The notes: generated by a model from the sequence alone, not told the origin. A stretch of DNA of 64,000 bases from Agromyces sp. CF514 (GCF_900113185.1 NZ_FOZD01000001.1:1612001-1676000); one strand, 5' to 3'. Positions 35,692 to 45,525 are shown, counted from the stretch's first letter. Translations and numbers: made by a program.

Positions 35692-36549
35692 TCAGTCGAG
35701 CGGAGCGACGGCCGACCACGGCAGCGTGAGCTCGCCGAGCCTGGTGCGTCGAGGGCCGCCGATGATGGGCCAGCCTTCGTGGCGGAGCGTCGAGACGGTC
35801 GCGATCCAGCGTTGCGACGGTCCGTAGACGGCCATCGCCGCGTGCGTGCGCCACGCCAGGTCGAGGTCGCCGAGGAGCGCATGGATGCGTTCGCCCGGCA
35901 CGTTGCGGTGGATCAGCGCCTTCGGCAGGCGCTCGGCGACGACCGAGGGCAGCTCGAGCCCCGAGCGTCGCAGGCTCACGGTGAACGTGCGGGGACCGTC
36001 CTCGCCGATGCCCACCCAGCTGGACACCCGTCCGAGCTCGTCGCAGGTGCCCTCGACGAGCATCCCGCCCGGCGCGAGCCGCGAGCGCATGAGGGTCCAC
36101 GCAGCCGCGACCTCGGACTCGTCGTACTGCCGCAGCACGTTGAACGCGCGGATCACGGCCGGGCGGGCGCCGCCAGGGCCCGGCACCTCGAACCCGCCGA
36201 CCGCGAAGTCGACGTCGAGCCCGGCGGCGAACGTCGCCTCGCCCGCCCGCACCCTCGCGAGCTGGTCGCGCGCGACGCGCACCCGCTCGGGTTCGATCTC
36301 GAGGCCGAGCACGCGGACGTCGGGTCTCACGTGCGCCAGGCGGGAGGCGAGCTCGAGCGTCGTGACACCGCTGGCCCCGTAGCCGAGATCGACGACGAAG
36401 GGATCCGTGGCGTGCAGCAGCGCGGGGTGCGCCGCGATCCAGCGGTCGACCCGACGCAGGCGGTTCGTGTTCGTGGTGCCGCGCGTGACGGTGCCGACGC
36501 GCTGCCCGGGTCGGAGCCGCCGAGGGTGGGGCGAGGCATCCGCGGGCAT
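35692..36549 (-). CDS. SAM-dependent methyltransferase-like protein
   Basis: The 285-residue protein has a class I methyltransferase core: FVVDLGYGASGVTTLELASRL (SAM-binding glycine loop, residues ~48-68), VLGLEIEPERVRVAR (acidic loop), FNVLRQYDESEVAAAW and LAPGGMLVEGTCDELGR. The glycine loop is DLGYGASG in place of DxGxGxG, so SAM binding is likely. No substrate is identifiable; the N-terminal RGTTNTNRLRRVDRWI is characteristic of its actinobacterial orthologues. ATG 36549 is preceded by CAGACT six bases upstream. It converges with ygfZ, with nine bases between their stops. Confidence 0.78.
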   Translation of the reverse strand: MPADASPHPRRLRPGQRVGTVTRGTTNTNRLRRVDRWIAAHPALLHATDPFVVDLGYGASGVTTLELASRLAHVRPDVRVLGLEIEPERVRVARDQLARVRAGEATFAAGLDVDFAVGGFEVPGPGGARPAVIRAFNVLRQYDESEVAAAWTLMRSRLAPGGMLVEGTCDELGRVSSWVGIGEDGPRTFTVSLRRSGLELPSVVAERLPKALIHRNVPGERIHALLGDLDLAWRTHAAMAVYGPSQRWIATVSTLRHEGWPIIGGPRRTRLGELTLPWSAVAPLD

Positions 36550-36684
36550 GCCCCAAGTCTGCCAGCACGGGCCGCGCGCGGCATCCGCGCGCCGGTCGCG
36601 GTCGCGGAAGGCGACGAGCGCCGTGCACGTCGCGTCGACGTGACTCCCGAGGACTCCGCGCGCGGACGGAGGATGCCTCGCGGC

Positions 36685-36690
36685 TAGGCT
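36685..36690 (+). promoter_or_regulatory. -10 box for gpmA
   Basis: TAGGCT lies six bases before ATG 36697; leaderless spacing. Confidence 0.5.
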
Positions 36691-36696
36691 GGTCGC

Positions 36697-37443
36697 ATGC
36701 CTCACACCCTCGTGCTGCTTCGCCACGGCAACAGCGAATGGAACCAGAAGAACCTGTTCACCGGTTGGGTCGACGTGCGACTCAGCGAACTCGGCCGCAC
36801 CGAGGCCGCCCGTGCGGGCGAGCTCCTCGCGGAGTCGGGCCTGCTGCCCGACGTGCTGCACACCTCGGTGCTCACCCGCGCCATCCAGACCGCGAACATC
36901 GCGCTCGACGTCGCCGACCGCGCGTGGATCGACGTGCGCCGCACCTGGCGCCTCAACGAGCGCCACTACGGCGCGCTGCAGGGCCTCGACAAGGCCGAGA
37001 CGCTCGAGAAGTACGGCCCCGAGCAGTTCCAGCTCTGGCGCCGCTCGTTCGACGTGCCCCCGCCCGTGCTCGAGGACGACGCCGAGTACTCGCAGGTCGG
37101 CGATCCCCGCTACGCGGACCTCGCCGACGACGAGCTGCCGCGTACCGAGTGCCTGAAGGACGTCATCGCACGCATGCTGCCGTACTGGGAGGAGGGCATC
37201 GTGCCCGACCTCGCCGCCGGCAAGACCGTGCTCGTCACGGCGCACGGCAACTCGCTGCGGGCGCTCGTGAAGCACCTCGACGGCATCAGCGACGACGACA
37301 TCGCCGAGCTGAACATCCCGACCGGCATCCCGCTGGTCTACGAGCTCGGTGACGACTTCACCCCGCTCTCGCCCGGGCGCTACCTCGACCCCGAGGCCGC
37401 CGCAGCCGGCGCCGCCGCGGTCGCCGCGCAGGGCAAGAAGTAG
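36697..37443 (+). CDS. gpmA: 2,3-bisphosphoglycerate-dependent phosphoglycerate mutase
   Basis: The 248-residue glycolytic enzyme interconverts 3- and 2-phosphoglycerate. [10 protein letters not shown] gives the phospho-accepting His10, [12 protein letters not shown] carries the conserved Glu and active-site residues, and [16 protein letters not shown] supplies the second His. Length and motif order are those of dPGM. The linkage gpmA-phoU-senX3-regX3 parallels the gpm1-senX3-regX3 order of mycobacteria. It is followed by two strong hairpins. Confidence 0.96.
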   Translation: MPHTLVLLRHGNSEWNQKNLFTGWVDVRLSELGRTEAARAGELLAESGLLPDVLHTSVLTRAIQTANIALDVADRAWIDVRRTWRLNERHYGALQGLDKAETLEKYGPEQFQLWRRSFDVPPPVLEDDAEYSQVGDPRYADLADDELPRTECLKDVIARMLPYWEEGIVPDLAAGKTVLVTAHGNSLRALVKHLDGISDDDIAELNIPTGIPLVYELGDDFTPLSPGRYLDPEAAAAGAAAVAAQGKK

Positions 37444-37462
37444 GCGCAGGCGACACGCAGTC

Positions 37463-37532
37463 CGTCTTCGGGCCGTCGCCGAGCGTGCGGCCCGAAGACG
37501 AGCGAAGGGCCGGGGGAGACCCCGGCCCTTCG
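37463..37532. terminator. Double hairpin terminator between gpmA and phoU
   Basis: Two perfect 13-bp stems in series: 37463-37475 with 37488-37500, and 37503-37515 with 37520-37532 (loop GAGA). Both lie in the convergent gpmA-phoU space and can act in either direction. Confidence 0.8.
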
Positions 37533-37551
37533 TCGTCGCAGCGGATGCGGA

Positions 37552-38214
37552 CTAGAGTCCGGCGCTGATGTCGGGGTCCCAGTCGCCGGTCACGAGGTAC
37601 TGGACCTTCTTGGCGATCGACACCGCATGGTCCGCGAAGCGCTCGTGGTAGCGGCTCGCGAGGGTCGCGTCGACGGTGTCGGCCGCCTCGCCCTTCCACT
37701 TCTCGCCGAGCACGGTGTCGAAGACCGAGAGGTGCAGGTCGTCGACCTTGTCGTCCTCGTTGCGGATCTCCTCGGCGAGCTTGACGTCTTCGGTGCGCAG
37801 CAGCTCGGTGAGCTTCTGCGCGATCTCGACGTCGAGCGCGCCCATGTCGAAGAACGTGCTGCGAAGCCGCTTCGGCACGACCTTGTCGGGGAACCGGTAG
37901 CGGGCCAGCTGCGCGATGTGCGTGGACATGTCGCCCATGCGCTCGAGCGAAGCGCTGATGCGCAGTGCGCTGACGACCGTGCGCAGGTCGCGCGCCACCG
38001 GCGACTGGCGGGCGAGGATCGTGATCGCGAGCTCGTCGAGCTCGACCGCGGCCTGGTCGATGCGGTGGTCGTCGGCGATCACCTCCTCGGCAAGGCTCAC
38101 GTCGGACTCGTTGAAGGCACGGGTCGCCTTCTCGATCGACGTCGCGACGAGCTCGGAGATCTCGACGAGTCGGTCTTGGACTTCTCGAAGTTCCTGCTGG
38201 AACACCTCACGCAT
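37552..38214 (-). CDS. phoU: PhoU-family phosphate signalling protein
   Basis: The 220-residue helical-bundle protein has two PhoU repeats: FQQELREVQDRLVEISELVATSIEKATRAF..DHRIDQAAVELDE (1-65) and the second from about residue 115 with RNEDDKVDDLHLSVFD and ADHAVSIAKKVQYLVTGD. PhoU restrains the PhoR/SenX3 kinase when phosphate is plentiful, via PstSCAB. It is divergent from senX3-regX3 and separated from it by a PHO-box-like triple repeat. Confidence 0.95.
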   Translation of the reverse strand: MREVFQQELREVQDRLVEISELVATSIEKATRAFNESDVSLAEEVIADDHRIDQAAVELDELAITILARQSPVARDLRTVVSALRISASLERMGDMSTHIAQLARYRFPDKVVPKRLRSTFFDMGALDVEIAQKLTELLRTEDVKLAEEIRNEDDKVDDLHLSVFDTVLGEKWKGEAADTVDATLASRYHERFADHAVSIAKKVQYLVTGDWDPDISAGL

Positions 38215-38300
38215 ATACGAAACATCCTCTTTCGGGTGCGCGCGCGGCGCGCACGCGGGATCGGTCCGGAGGTCGCACCGGACCTGCACATCGTCGCCCG

Positions 38301-38333
38301 AGAAAGTGAACTCCGGGTGCCGTAGACCTGAAC
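38301..38333 (-). promoter_or_regulatory. PHO-box-like triple repeat between phoU and senX3
   Basis: Read on the minus strand, three consecutive 11-bp units begin GTTCAGG, CGGCACC and GTTCACT (38333 down to 38301). The outer two fit the PHO unit well, the middle one poorly. It lies in the divergent region between phoU and senX3-regX3, suggesting autoregulation. Confidence 0.55.
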
Positions 38334-38393
38334 ACTCGTTAACCTACCGTCGGTGCACGCCCGTTTTCGCGATCCGGGGCGATGGGGTGTGGT

Positions 38394-38399
38394 TACGCT
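38394..38399 (+). promoter_or_regulatory. -10 box for senX3
   Basis: TACGCT ends seven bases before ATG 38407; leaderless spacing. Confidence 0.5.
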
Positions 38400-38406
38400 A
38401 CTGAAC

Positions 38407-39624
38407 ATGGACTCCATCTGGCTGGTCCTCGGCGCGCTCGCCCTCGGCGCGTTCCTCGGGGCCGGCTTCCTCCTCCTGCTCTACATGGCCGAGCGTCGCG
38501 GCGCGCGGGCCGCGCAGGTCATCGCGCCCACGATCCCCGACGGGGTCGAGCAGGTGCTCGACGTGCTCGAGTCGGCGGGCATCGTGATCGACCCGTCGAA
38601 CAACGTCCTGAAGGCCTCGCCGGGTGCGCTCGCGCTGGGCCTCGTGCGCGGCAGCTCGCTGGTGCATCCCGAGCTCGTCGAGCTCGCGGCATCCGTCCGA
38701 CGGTCGGGCGAGACGATCGCCGACGAGTTCACGCTCGCACGCGGCCCGTACGGCGACTCGACGATGCGGCTGCAGGTGCTCGTGGCACGCCTCGGCACGC
38801 GGTTCGTGCTGCTGCTCGCCGAGGACCGCACCGAGTCGTACCGCCTCGACGAGGTGCGCCGCGACTTCGTGGCGAACATCTCGCACGAGCTGAAGACACC
38901 GATCGCGTCGGTCAGCCTGCTGGCCGAGGCGCTCGACATGGCGGCCGACGAGCCCGACCAGGTACGGAGGTTCGCGGGCAGGCTCTCGACCGAGGCCGCC
39001 CGCCTGGCGCACATCACGAGCGAGGTCATCGAGCTCTCGCGACTGCAGGCTCGCGACGCGCTCCGCCCCGACGTGCTCGTCTCGATCGACGAGGTGGTCG
39101 CCGAAGCGGTGGATCAGAACCGCATCGTCGCGACGGCCAAGCACGTCGAGATCGGCGTTCGCGCCTCCAGCAAGGCGCAGGTCTACGGCGACCGGGCGCT
39201 GCTCGTCGTGGCCGTGCACAACCTGCTCTCCAACGCGATCGCCTACTCGCCCGAGGCCAGCCGGGTCGGCATCGGCGTCAAGGTCGACGGCGACACGGTC
39301 TCGATCGCCGTCACCGACCAGGGCATCGGCATCCAGCGCGAAGACCTCGATCGCGTGTTCGAGCGCTTCTTCCGGGTCGACCAGGCCCGATCGCGCAACA
39401 CGGGCGGCTCAGGGCTCGGCCTCAGCATCGTCAAGCACACGGTGCAGAACCACGGCGGAGACGTGCGGGTATGGTCGACGCCCGATCGCGGGTCGACCTT
39501 CACGATCCGCCTCCCGCTCGCCGAGCCGCCGGCGGCGAGTGTTCCGGATGCCGCAGGCGAGCCCTCGGCGTCCAAGCCGACGTCCGAGCCCCGGCAGGCT
39601 CGCGCAGCCCACCCCGTCCGATGA
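38407..39624 (+). CDS. senX3: SenX3/PhoR-type sensor histidine kinase
   Basis: The 405-residue membrane kinase has one clear N-terminal membrane hairpin (residues ~5-27), a PAS-like linker (~45-140), the phosphoacceptor His160 in FVANISHELKTPIASVS, and an HATPase domain with NLLSNAIAYSP (N box), VTDQGIGIQREDLDRVFERFFR and TGGSGLGLSIV. Lack of an extracellular sensor domain fits phosphate sensing through PstSCAB/PhoU. The last ~35 residues are an Ala/Pro/Ser tail. It is followed by regX3 in the same operon. Confidence 0.94.
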   Translation: MDSIWLVLGALALGAFLGAGFLLLLYMAERRGARAAQVIAPTIPDGVEQVLDVLESAGIVIDPSNNVLKASPGALALGLVRGSSLVHPELVELAASVRRSGETIADEFTLARGPYGDSTMRLQVLVARLGTRFVLLLAEDRTESYRLDEVRRDFVANISHELKTPIASVSLLAEALDMAADEPDQVRRFAGRLSTEAARLAHITSEVIELSRLQARDALRPDVLVSIDEVVAEAVDQNRIVATAKHVEIGVRASSKAQVYGDRALLVVAVHNLLSNAIAYSPEASRVGIGVKVDGDTVSIAVTDQGIGIQREDLDRVFERFFRVDQARSRNTGGSGLGLSIVKHTVQNHGGDVRVWSTPDRGSTFTIRLPLAEPPAASVPDAAGEPSASKPTSEPRQARAAHPVR

Positions 39625-39679
39625 ACGAAACCAGCACCGGGGCGGCGACGGTCGTCGCCCGTGATCGAGGAGACACCCT

Positions 39680-40360
39680 GTGACCCGCATCCTGCTCGTC
39701 GAAGACGAGATCGCCCTGAGCGACCCGCTGAGCTTCCTGCTCGAACGCGAGGGGTACGAGATCGAGGTCGCGGCGGACGGCCCGTCGGCCCTCGTGGCCT
39801 TCGACCGGAGCGGCGCCGACCTGCTGCTGCTCGACCTCATGCTGCCGGGGCTGCCCGGCACCGAGGTGTGCCGTGAGATCCGCGCACGCTCGAACGTGCC
39901 GATCATCATGCTCACCGCGAAGGACTCCGAGATCGACATCGTCGTGGGCCTCGAGCTCGGCGCCGACGACTACGTGACGAAGCCGTACTCGACGCGCGAG
40001 CTGCTCGCCCGCATCCGGGCGGTGCTCCGGCGCCGTATCGACGCCGACGACTTCGACGAGTCGCTCATCGAGGGCGGGCGCGTGCGCATGGACGTCGACC
40101 GCCACACGGTGGAGATCGACGGCGAGCCGGTGCCCATGCCGTTGAAGGAATTCGAGCTGCTCGAGCTGCTCATGCGCAATCCCGGTCGTGTGCTGACGCG
40201 AGGCCAGCTGATCGACCGGGTCTGGGGTTCCGACTACTTCGGCGACACGAAGACCCTCGACGTGCACATCAAGCGCATCCGGTCGAAGATCGAGAAGCAG
40301 CCCTCCGAGCCCGTGCAGCTCGTGACCGTTCGCGGACTGGGCTACCGCTTCGAGGCCTGA
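39680..40360 (+). CDS. regX3: RegX3/PhoP-type response regulator
   Basis: The 226-residue OmpR-family regulator has a complete receiver (acidic VEDE at 7-10, phosphorylation site Asp52 in LLLLDLMLPG, TAKD, and Lys in VTKPYS) and a winged helix with KEFELLELLMRNPGRVLTRGQLIDRVWGSDYFGDTKTLDVHIKRIR. It is the expected activator of the PHO boxes at pstS and ppk1. GTG 39680 has GAGGAGA upstream. It lies 55 bases behind senX3. Confidence 0.95.
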   Translation: MTRILLVEDEIALSDPLSFLLEREGYEIEVAADGPSALVAFDRSGADLLLLDLMLPGLPGTEVCREIRARSNVPIIMLTAKDSEIDIVVGLELGADDYVTKPYSTRELLARIRAVLRRRIDADDFDESLIEGGRVRMDVDRHTVEIDGEPVPMPLKEFELLELLMRNPGRVLTRGQLIDRVWGSDYFGDTKTLDVHIKRIRSKIEKQPSEPVQLVTVRGLGYRFEA

Positions 40361-40395
40361 GCGCGCGGCTCGCTGCGCCGAGAGGCGGAATGCGA

Positions 40396-40423
40396 AACGG
40401 CTCCCATCGAGGCGGGAGCCGTT
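40396..40423. terminator. Terminator between regX3 and the LpqE-like gene
   Basis: Perfect 10-bp stem aacggctccc/gggagccgtt with an 8-base loop in the convergent space. Confidence 0.75.
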
Positions 40424-40446
40424 CGCGTTCGCGTGGTCGCGGGTGC

Positions 40447-40896
40447 TTACGGGGCGAGGCCCGGGTAGAGCCGGTCGTCGAGCACGGGGATCTGCTTCTC
40501 GATGCCCTCTTCGCTCGCGTACTGGAAGAAGATGGGCGTCAGGCCGCCGACCTCTGCATCGATGCCCTCGAGCAGCAGCGGCTCGGTGTCTTCGGAGCCG
40601 AGCGCGACCGTGCTGTGCGCATCGACGTCGAGCTCCTGCGTCGCGGAACCGGCCTCGATCTTCAGCGTCTGGTCGCGGTCGCCGGTGTTGACGACGGTCA
40701 TGACGAGGTTGCCGTCTTCGCCGTCTTCGCTCACGACGAGGATGTTGCGAAGGTCGAGGTCGCCGACGGTGACCGAGACGCCGTCGCTCGCGTCGTAGTG
40801 CTCGGTCGTCGCCTGGTAGGTGACCATCGAGCAGCCGGTCGCGCCGATGGCGAGACCCAGGGCCAGAACAGCGGATGCCGCGAGACGCGCCTTCAC
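40447..40896 (-). CDS. LpqE-like small lipoprotein
   Basis: The 149-residue protein has a lipoprotein signal peptide with lipobox AIGATGCSMV (Cys about residue 22) and a beta-rich extracytoplasmic domain (VSVTVGDLDLRNILVVSEDGEDGNLVMTVVNTGDRDQTLKIE). Location next to carD matches mycobacterial LpqE (Rv3584), whose function is unclear. The start is GTG 40896: GGAGG lies four bases upstream and the lipobox distance is right. It is divergent from carD. Confidence 0.82.
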   Translation of the reverse strand: MKARLAASAVLALGLAIGATGCSMVTYQATTEHYDASDGVSVTVGDLDLRNILVVSEDGEDGNLVMTVVNTGDRDQTLKIEAGSATQELDVDAHSTVALGSEDTEPLLLEGIDAEVGGLTPIFFQYASEEGIEKQIPVLDDRLYPGLAP

Positions 40897-41023
40897 AGAA
40901 CCTCCAAGTACGGGCGTGCGTGAACGTTGCGAAGCACGCACGGGAATCGAATCCGAGTGTAGCGCAACGCGATGACGCGGCCTGCGAGCGAGCGGCGGAA
41001 CCTTAGCACGAACGCGAATGTGA

Positions 41024-41029
41024 TATCCT
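41024..41029 (+). promoter_or_regulatory. Possible -10 box for carD
   Basis: TATCCT about 26 bases before ATG 41056, preceded by TGTGA. The -35 is unclear (TTAGCA with only a 15-bp spacer). Confidence 0.35.
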
Positions 41030-41055
41030 GAAAGTTGCCGGAAGGACATATATTC

Positions 41056-41538
41056 ATGCTTTTTGAGGTTGGCGAAACCGTCGTATACCCGCATCACGGC
41101 GCCGCAACGATCACCGAGGTGAAGAAGCGCATCATCAAGGGTGAGGAGAAGCTCTACCTCAAGCTGAACGTCACGCAGGGTGACCTCGTCATCGAGGTGC
41201 CTGCTGAGAACGTCGACCTGGTCGGCGTGCGAGACGTCATCGGCAAGGAGGGCCTCGACAAGGTCTTCGAGGTGCTGCGTGCACCGTTCACCGAGGAGCC
41301 CACGAACTGGTCCCGTCGCTACAAGGCGAACCTCGAGAAACTCGCCTCCGGCGATGTGATCAAGGTCTCCGAAGTGGTGCGCGACCTGTGGCGCCGAGAC
41401 CAGGACCGCGGCCTGTCCGCGGGTGAGAAGCGAATGCTCGCCAAGGCGCGCCAGATTCTCATCTCCGAACTCGCGCTGGCTGAGAAGACCGACGAAGAGG
41501 CCGCCTCGACGGTGCTCGACGAGGTCCTCGCCTCCTAG
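41056..41538 (+). CDS. carD: CarD-family RNA polymerase-binding regulator
   Basis: The 160-residue protein binds the RNA polymerase beta subunit and stabilises open complexes, notably at rRNA promoters. The N-terminal Tudor-like RNAP-interaction domain is [25 protein letters not shown] (1-25), and the helical DNA-binding domain follows with [12 protein letters not shown] and the conserved Trp in [22 protein letters not shown]. Length matches CarD. The ATG has GAAGGA nine bases upstream in an unusually AU-rich leader. A strong hairpin separates it from ispDF. Confidence 0.96.
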   Translation: MLFEVGETVVYPHHGAATITEVKKRIIKGEEKLYLKLNVTQGDLVIEVPAENVDLVGVRDVIGKEGLDKVFEVLRAPFTEEPTNWSRRYKANLEKLASGDVIKVSEVVRDLWRRDQDRGLSAGEKRMLAKARQILISELALAEKTDEEAASTVLDEVLAS

Positions 41539-41545
41539 TGCTCCT

Positions 41546-41577
41546 CGACGTCGCGCCCGATCCCGGGCGCGACGTCG
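41546..41577 (+). terminator. Terminator after carD
   Basis: Perfect 14-bp stem (41546-41559 with 41564-41577), 4-base loop, eight bases past the carD stop. Confidence 0.75.
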
Positions 41578-41630
41578 TCGTGTCGGCCGTGCCGTCGTGC
41601 TCGGTCGACACGGGCGCGCCCTCGGCTGGC

Positions 41631-41636
41631 TAGGCT
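41631..41636 (+). promoter_or_regulatory. -10 box for ispDF
   Basis: TAGGCT lies six bases before ATG 41643; leaderless spacing. Confidence 0.5.
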
Positions 41637-41642
41637 CGAACC

Positions 41643-42881
41643 ATGAGTTCGTCGACGGTCGCCGTCATCCTGGTCGCCGCGGGCAGCGGAACGCGGCTCG
41701 GTCGCGCAGAACCCAAGGCCTTCGTGCCGTTGGGCGATTCGACGATCCTCGGCGTCGCCCTCGATGCCGTGCTCGGCATGCGGGAGGCACCGCACATCGT
41801 GGTCGTCGCACCGGCCGACCGGGTCGCCGAGGTCCGCGCACGATTCGCGGACGTCGCGGCCGCGGCATCCGCCCCGTTCGACGTCGTGCCGGGCGGCGCG
41901 TCGCGTCACGAGTCGGTCGCGGCGGGCCTCGAGGTGCTGCCCCACGTCGTCGACACCGTGCTCGTGCACGACGCGGCCCGGCCGCTCACCCCCTCGCTCG
42001 TCTTCGACGAGGTCGCCGCAGCCGTCCGCGCCCGCGGTCACGGCGTCGTTCCCGGCCTGCCCGTCGTCGACACCATCAAGCGCGTCGAAGGCCGGCGCAT
42101 CGTCGAGACGGTCGACCGATCGCGGCTCTCCGCCGTGCAGACGCCGCAGGGATTCCCGCGCGAAGACCTCGACGACGCGTTCCAGGCCGCCGACCCGTCG
42201 GTCGAGTTCACCGATGACGCCGCGATCGCGGCGGCGGCCGGAATCGAGATCGACCTCGTGCCCGGAGACGCTCGCGCCTTCAAGATCACGGTGCCCGAGG
42301 ACCTGCGTCGGGCCGAACGGCTGGTCGGCGACGCGAAGGGCGGGATGACGCATCCCGATGCGGCGGCTTCGGCCGCGCCGACCGGGCCGGGGGAGTCGGC
42401 CGTACCCGACCTGCGCATCGGAACCGGGGTCGACGTGCACGCGTTCGACGACGATCCGGCGACGCCGCTCTGGCTTGCAGGCCTCGAATGGCCGGGGGAG
42501 GGTGGGCTCTCGGGGCACTCCGACGGCGACGCGGCCGCGCACGCGATCTGCGATGCCCTCCTGGCCGCAGCCGGGCTGGGCGACGTCGGCGCGATCTTCG
42601 GCACGGCCGATCCCCGGTTCGCGGCAGCGCACGGGGAGGTGTTCCTCGCCGAGACCCGGCGACTCGTCGAGGCATCCGGGTTCCGCATCGTCAACGTCAC
42701 CGTGCAGGTCGTGGGCAACCGGCCGAAGCTCGCCCCTCGCCGGGCGGAGGCCGAGGGGCTGCTCTCGGGCGTGCTCGGCGCGCCCGTGTCCGTCGCGGCG
42801 ACGACGACCGACGCGCTCGGCTTCACGGGGCGCGGCGAAGGTGTCTCGGCGATCGCGACCGCGATGCTCGCGCGCACCTGA
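41643..42881 (+). CDS. ispDF: Bifunctional IspDF (MEP cytidylyltransferase / MEcPP synthase)
   Basis: The 412-residue fusion performs two steps of the non-mevalonate isoprenoid pathway. IspD (1 to ~228): [60 protein letters not shown] Pro/Ala-rich linker (~235-255) leads to IspF (~257-410): [32 protein letters not shown] with metal-binding residues, FGTADPRF and [19 protein letters not shown]. Mycobacteria have separate adjacent ispD and ispF; here they are fused. It is followed by cysS. Confidence 0.97.
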   Translation: MSSSTVAVILVAAGSGTRLGRAEPKAFVPLGDSTILGVALDAVLGMREAPHIVVVAPADRVAEVRARFADVAAAASAPFDVVPGGASRHESVAAGLEVLPHVVDTVLVHDAARPLTPSLVFDEVAAAVRARGHGVVPGLPVVDTIKRVEGRRIVETVDRSRLSAVQTPQGFPREDLDDAFQAADPSVEFTDDAAIAAAAGIEIDLVPGDARAFKITVPEDLRRAERLVGDAKGGMTHPDAAASAAPTGPGESAVPDLRIGTGVDVHAFDDDPATPLWLAGLEWPGEGGLSGHSDGDAAAHAICDALLAAAGLGDVGAIFGTADPRFAAAHGEVFLAETRRLVEASGFRIVNVTVQVVGNRPKLAPRRAEAEGLLSGVLGAPVSVAATTTDALGFTGRGEGVSAIATAMLART

Positions 42882-42994
42882 TCGACGGCCCCGACCCGGA
42901 TCCCGCACCGGCAGCCGCTTCGATCGCCGACCCGACGCAGGCGCACGCCGAGAGAGGGGTCGGAGCGCCGATCGGGCGCTCAGCCGCACGCCGG

Positions 42995-43000
42995 TAGGCT
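42995..43000 (+). promoter_or_regulatory. -10 box for cysS
   Basis: TAGGCT lies six bases before GTG 43007; leaderless spacing supports the GTG start. Confidence 0.5.
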
Positions 43001-43006
43001 TGCCGG

Positions 43007-44416
43007 GTGACCGTGCGACTCTACGACTCGAAGGCCCAGGCCCTGCGTGACTTCGTGCCCTTGATCGAAGGGCACGTCGGCATGTACGTCTGCGGCCCGA
43101 CCGTGCAGTCGAGCCCGCACATCGGGCACCTGCGCAGCGCGCTCGTCTACGACATCCTGCGACGTTGGTTCTCGTACCGTGGCCTCGACGTCGCCTTCGT
43201 GCGCAACGTCACCGACATCGACGACAAGATCCTCGACGCCGCGACCGGCGAGCAGTGGTGGGCGCTCGCCTACCGCGTCGAACTCGAGTTCACGGCCGCC
43301 TACGCCTCGCTCGGCATCCTCCCCCCGACCTACGAACCGCGGGCGACCGCGAGCGTCCAGCACATGCAGCAGCTCATCGCCGGGCTGATCGAGCGCGGGC
43401 ACGCCTACGCGGCACCGGATGCCTCGGGCGACGTGTACTTCGACACCGCGAGCTGGCCGGCGTACGGCGAACTCACGCGCCAACAGCGCGACAAGATGGA
43501 GGCCGCAGCCGACGCCGACCCGCGCGGCAAGCGCGACCCTCGCGACTTCGCGCTCTGGAAGGGCCGCAAGGCCGACGAGCCGGAATCGGCGTCCTGGGCG
43601 TCGCCGTGGGGAGACGGCCGCCCCGGCTGGCACATCGAGTGCTCGGCCATGGCCACCCGGTACCTCGGCCGCGAGTTCGACATCCACGGCGGTGGGCTCG
43701 ACCTGCGGTTCCCGCATCACGAGAACGAACTCGCCCAGTCCACCGCGGCGGGCGACGCGTACGCCAGGTACTGGGTGCACAACGGGCTGGTCAACGTCGG
43801 CGGCCAGAAGATGTCGAAGTCGCTGGGCAACTCGGTCTTCGCGGCCGAGCTGCTCGAACTCGCCTCGCCGCTCGCCGTGCGATACCTGCTCGGCGCCGCC
43901 CACTACCGATCGACGCTCGACTACACGCCGACCTCGCTCGTCGAGGCCGAGGCCGCCGTCGACCGCATCCGCACCTTCCTCGACCGCGTCGAGCGCCGTC
44001 TCGCAGGCACCCGGTTCGCGGGCATCGGGGCTCCCGTGATCCCCGACGCGTTCGGCGCGGCCATGGACGACGACCTCGGAGTGCCGCAGGCCCTCGCGGT
44101 CCTGCACGACACCGTCCGTGCCGGCAACCAGGCGCTCGACGGCGACGAACTCGATCAGGCCGCGGTGCTCCACGGGCAGGTCTCGGCGATGGTCGGGGTG
44201 CTCGGCATCGACCCGCGAGACCCGCACTGGGCGCCCGACGCCGGGCCAGCGGCATCCGCCCTCGACACACTCGTGACTCGACTCATCGAAGACCGCCAGA
44301 CGGCACGCGCGGCGAAGGACTTCGCTGCCGCAGACCGTATCCGCGCCGAACTCTCGGCCGCGGGCATCACCATCGAAGACAGCCAGAACGGCACGCATTG
44401 GAGCTTGGAATCATGA
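43007..44416 (+). CDS. cysS: Cysteinyl-tRNA synthetase
   Basis: The 469-residue class I synthetase charges tRNA(Cys). Class motifs: [13 protein letters not shown] (HIGH at 38-41) and KMSKSLGN; zinc ligands include Cys29 in MYVCGPTVQ, Cys in WHIECSAMA, and HHENE. The full-length C-terminal anticodon-binding helices (to 469) separate it from the shorter mycothiol ligase MshC. ATGA overlap with the rRNA methyltransferase gene matches the conserved actinobacterial order cysS-rlmB. Confidence 0.97.
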   Translation: MTVRLYDSKAQALRDFVPLIEGHVGMYVCGPTVQSSPHIGHLRSALVYDILRRWFSYRGLDVAFVRNVTDIDDKILDAATGEQWWALAYRVELEFTAAYASLGILPPTYEPRATASVQHMQQLIAGLIERGHAYAAPDASGDVYFDTASWPAYGELTRQQRDKMEAAADADPRGKRDPRDFALWKGRKADEPESASWASPWGDGRPGWHIECSAMATRYLGREFDIHGGGLDLRFPHHENELAQSTAAGDAYARYWVHNGLVNVGGQKMSKSLGNSVFAAELLELASPLAVRYLLGAAHYRSTLDYTPTSLVEAEAAVDRIRTFLDRVERRLAGTRFAGIGAPVIPDAFGAAMDDDLGVPQALAVLHDTVRAGNQALDGDELDQAAVLHGQVSAMVGVLGIDPRDPHWAPDAGPAASALDTLVTRLIEDRQTARAAKDFAAADRIRAELSAAGITIEDSQNGTHWSLES

Positions 44417-45441
44417 AGGGCAGCGGAAAGCCTCGCGCCGGCGCAGTGCGCAAGGCGAAGAACAAGCAGGTCGGATCAGGCGGCCAAGGCCGCCAGGCGC
44501 TCGAGGGCAAAGGGCCGACCCCGAAGGCCGAAGACCGCGCCTGGCACCCCGCCGGCAAGCGCAAGGCCGCCGAGGAGCGGTATGCGGCCTCAGGCGGAAA
44601 GGGCCGTCCAGGCGCGAAGGTCGCCGGGCAGGGCGCACGATCGGGTGCACCCCGCGGGGCGTCCGGTGCATCACGACGCTCGAAGTCGGGCGACGAGTCC
44701 GAGATCGTGACGGGCCGCAACTCCGTCGTCGAGGCGCTGCGCACGCGCATCCCCGCCACGACGCTCTACGTGGCCGCGCGCGTCGAGATGGACGACCGCG
44801 TGCGCGAGGCGATGAAGATCGCCACCAACCGCGGCATCCCCATCCTCGAGGTCATGCGGCCCGAGCTCGACCGGCTCGCCGGCGAGGGCGGCGTGCACCA
44901 GGGCCTCGCCCTGAAGGTGCCTCCCTACGAGTACGCCCACCCGATCGAACTGCTCGATGAGGTCATCGCCCGCGACGAGACGCCGCTCTTCGTCGCGCTC
45001 GACGGCATCACCGACGCCCGCAACCTCGGAGCGATCATCCGCTCCACCGCGGCGTTCGGCGGCCACGGCATCATCGTGCCCCAGCGTCGATCGGTCGGCG
45101 TGAACGCGGGCGCATGGAAGACCTCCGCGGGCGCCGCGGCGCGCATCCCCGTCGCCATGGCTCCGAACCTCACCCAGACGCTCAAGGCGCTCAAGGAACG
45201 AGGCGTGTTCGTGCTCGGGCTCGACGGCGACGGCGACGTGTCGCTGCCCGGCCTGTCGTGGGCGGAGCGCCCGATCGTCATCGTCGTCGGCAGCGAGGGC
45301 AAGGGGCTCTCGCGTCTGGTCGCCGAGACGTGCGACGCGATCGTGTCCATCCCGATCAGCGCGGCGACCGAGTCGCTGAACGCCGGCATCGCGGCATCCG
45401 TCACCCTCTACGAGATCTCGAAGCTCCGCGCCGAGGGCTGA
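44413..45441 (+). CDS. rlmB: 23S rRNA (guanosine-2'-O-)-methyltransferase RlmB (TrmH family)
   Basis: The 342-residue SPOUT methyltransferase has a ~95-residue basic Gly/Lys/Arg-rich N-terminal extension, a substrate-binding domain ([25 protein letters not shown]), and the knotted catalytic domain with [49 protein letters not shown] and [22 protein letters not shown]. RlmB methylates G2251 (E. coli numbering) in 23S rRNA; closely related paralogues could differ. It is translationally coupled to cysS and followed by a strong terminator. Confidence 0.93.
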   Translation: MKGSGKPRAGAVRKAKNKQVGSGGQGRQALEGKGPTPKAEDRAWHPAGKRKAAEERYAASGGKGRPGAKVAGQGARSGAPRGASGASRRSKSGDESEIVTGRNSVVEALRTRIPATTLYVAARVEMDDRVREAMKIATNRGIPILEVMRPELDRLAGEGGVHQGLALKVPPYEYAHPIELLDEVIARDETPLFVALDGITDARNLGAIIRSTAAFGGHGIIVPQRRSVGVNAGAWKTSAGAAARIPVAMAPNLTQTLKALKERGVFVLGLDGDGDVSLPGLSWAERPIVIVVGSEGKGLSRLVAETCDAIVSIPISAATESLNAGIAASVTLYEISKLRAEG

Positions 45442-45458
45442 GGCCGGCTGCACCGTCG

Positions 45459-45493
45459 AACGCCCCGCTGCACCACGTGCGCAGCGGGGCGTT
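45459..45493. terminator. Terminator after rlmB
   Basis: Perfect 13-bp stem aacgccccgctgc/gcagcggggcgtt with a 9-base loop; bidirectional between rlmB and the DUF4032 gene. Confidence 0.8.
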
Positions 45494-45525
45494 CGCGTCG
45501 CTGCACCTCGGGAGCGCCCGCGGAC

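Noticed and set aside
43007-44416. Mycothiol ligase MshC instead of CysS
   Set aside because: Full C-terminal anticodon-binding region and coupling to rlmB indicate the tRNA synthetase.
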